Of a stretch of DNA of 64,000 bases, positions 62,528-64,000 are shown piece after piece. The translations under genes and the position numbers were made by a program. Each line of letters starts with the position of its first letter. Within the stretch, counting starts at the first letter, position 1. Origin of the DNA: Pegea sp. RAD2-039 (lineage: Eukaryota; Chordata; Thaliacea; Salpida; Salpidae); contig JAQGEQ010000170.1 in assembly GCA_034620365.1 (NCBI GenBank), positions 927,335 to 991,334 on the forward strand, given 5' to 3'. A model generated the notes under the pieces. It was not told the origin of the DNA and made no database searches. It saw only the letters and a program-made list of their open reading frames with translations.

Positions 62528-64000
62528 ATATATAAGCTAGCTTATAAATCAACAGTATAGTAGCACTAATTAAACAGAAAAATGAAAAATGTAACAATAA
62601 ATCGCTTACTGACGACTTAAGTTGATTTATCAGTTTGCTCTTTAATACAAAGTTTTTTGTCCAATAATAAAATAAACTTTTTAAAATTCTTAGCTTTGTT
62701 GTATCAAAAGTAACAAACAATGAATTTGAAAATAATTTGTGAAATCAAAATATTCCATTTGCTACATTTAAATACAAAAGATATAAATTAATCAAAGATT
62801 ATAAAAGTTCAAACATTTGATATTTCTAATTATAGGTATAATATTTGATAATCTTTGTTGTTATAAATATCAATCACAGTTTAATTTATTTACATTTTTC
62901 TAATTTTTTTTACTTTTCTGTTGATATAGGAAACAAAAACTCGGATTACAGCTCTTAATCATTAAAAGTCTTGCAATTGATGCTTAAATCTTAGCAGCTG
63001 TTGTAGAAGGCGGAAAATTGTGCTCTTTGTAAAGCTGAATTTTTTCGTCTTTTCTTTTCTGGAATTTTCTTCAAGTTTTTAAACAAATAAATAATTTTCT
63101 AACAACAGTTTGTAGTTTTAATTTGTTGTTGTGATGTATTCTGATATCTGAGTATCATACTTTTCTTTGTTTGTGTTTCATCACACAAACTTTTAGAAAT
63201 GATAATGACTTTGTAGCAAAGCTTTACTTCATTATAAATTAAACAAAAATCTTCAGTATTTACTAACATCCACTAACTAAGACTGTATAAGACTGAGTAA
63301 AAGCATTTGCAATCAAAACCCTTGCTTTTTTACTATATATAGCCACAACTGAATAGCACCAAACGCCTTTATTGGCACCTTCCAATCTTTAGTTTGTAGT
63401 TTTCTTGACTTTAAAGTACATCTTAATACCATAAATTATAATATTCTATCTAGCTATAAACTTGTGGTTGGTACAGAATTGTCCGATCAATCAGTTGTAC
63501 GACAAACAAAATAAAAAACGCGACACGAAAGAGTATCAAGTATAAGAGGAAAACTAAAACGCAAAAAAAACAGAAGATTTTTTCAGTAGCGAGATTATCC
63601 CAAACTTCTTTTTTCACTTTGTTGCCGAACACTTCAGTTGTAGAGGCTTACCCTGACACTCCTGTTATTAGCTTGGATGCCTACTACCTTCACTGTGTCG
63701 GTCAAACTCATTTCATTCATGATTGTTTCTTTTATTCTATCACCAATCATCTTATTATTCTTAACTTTTTACCTCCTTTGATAGTTTAACGCAATCGCCC
63801 CAAATCCTTGTTCCGTTGTTATAGAGATAAGATGTCGTATAAGCAAGTGGCTACACTTTCAAATCGATTTATTAATGGCGATATCTTTTTTCTCCACTGA
63901 GGGACATAACAACTTCAACCCTTGTAACGTTATTGTCCGTTCCAGTTAAGCGTGACTACTACTGTTACGTCACTAGTATCGCATACCGCTACAAATAGTA
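62528..64000. other. Right end of the window, no further gene recognised
   Basis: Contains the 3' region of the Cys-rich gene, a possible alternative terminal exon at 62929-62959, and a GC-richer stretch from about 63600 to the end that may be a decayed repeat. I cannot identify it. Confidence 0.35.

Overview
The window reads as nuclear DNA of an invertebrate animal. It is AT-rich (I judge roughly 70% A+T by eye), its genes are split by GT-AG introns (many only 47-60 bases long), it carries two metazoan-type tRNA genes, and it has animal orthologues of MSH4, PDSS1, DNLZ, a rhomboid protease and gamma-glutamyltransferases. Decayed non-LTR retrotransposons and a tRNA-derived SINE are scattered through it. 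The very frequent TGACGTCA palindrome and the short introns suggest an ascidian-like tunicate to me, but that is an inference and not proof. Most genes had to be assembled exon by exon from splice signals and reading-phase continuity, so exon edges are good where a protein family guides them and weaker elsewhere.

Left part (1-10.8 kb): the 5' end of an unidentified gene leaving the window (minus strand, 1-507), a single-exon rhomboid protease (3015-3899), a 1.9-kb decayed LINE (4500-6420) and AT-rich sequence without convincing genes.

GGT cluster (10.8-19.1 kb): three tandem gamma-glutamyltransferase genes on the plus strand. The first is complete (11 exons, 611 residues). The second is complete except for one in-frame stop codon and uses a probable GC-AG intron. 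The third lacks its first ~136 codons. Their intron patterns differ by several losses or gains.

Housekeeping stretch (19.7-36.9 kb): PDSS1 (ubiquinone side-chain synthesis), a SINE, DNLZ (mitochondrial Hsp70 chaperone), tRNA-Asp and tRNA-Ile, a RING-H2 protein, an unidentified six-exon gene, and the meiotic gene MSH4 on the minus strand.

Right part (37-64 kb): a possible MITE, LINE fragments, and a 2.3-kb direct duplication (about 40.39-42.75 and 54.17-56.5 kb). Each copy carries an intact intronless 317-codon gene of unknown function. The duplicated units flank the most unusual gene here, about 30 small exons at 45.6-52.5 kb. Almost all of its exons are multiples of three, in phase 0, and encode 9-40 residue acidic, Ser-rich modules, several of which exist in two or three copies. 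Beyond it lie a small coiled-coil gene, another SINE copy, and a secreted cysteine-rich protein built from two duplicated exon pairs, all in phase 1.

My strongest candidates for something undescribed are the mini-exon gene with its recent internal duplication, the flanking twin 317-codon genes, the TGACGTCA enrichment, and the small secreted Cys-rich gene.
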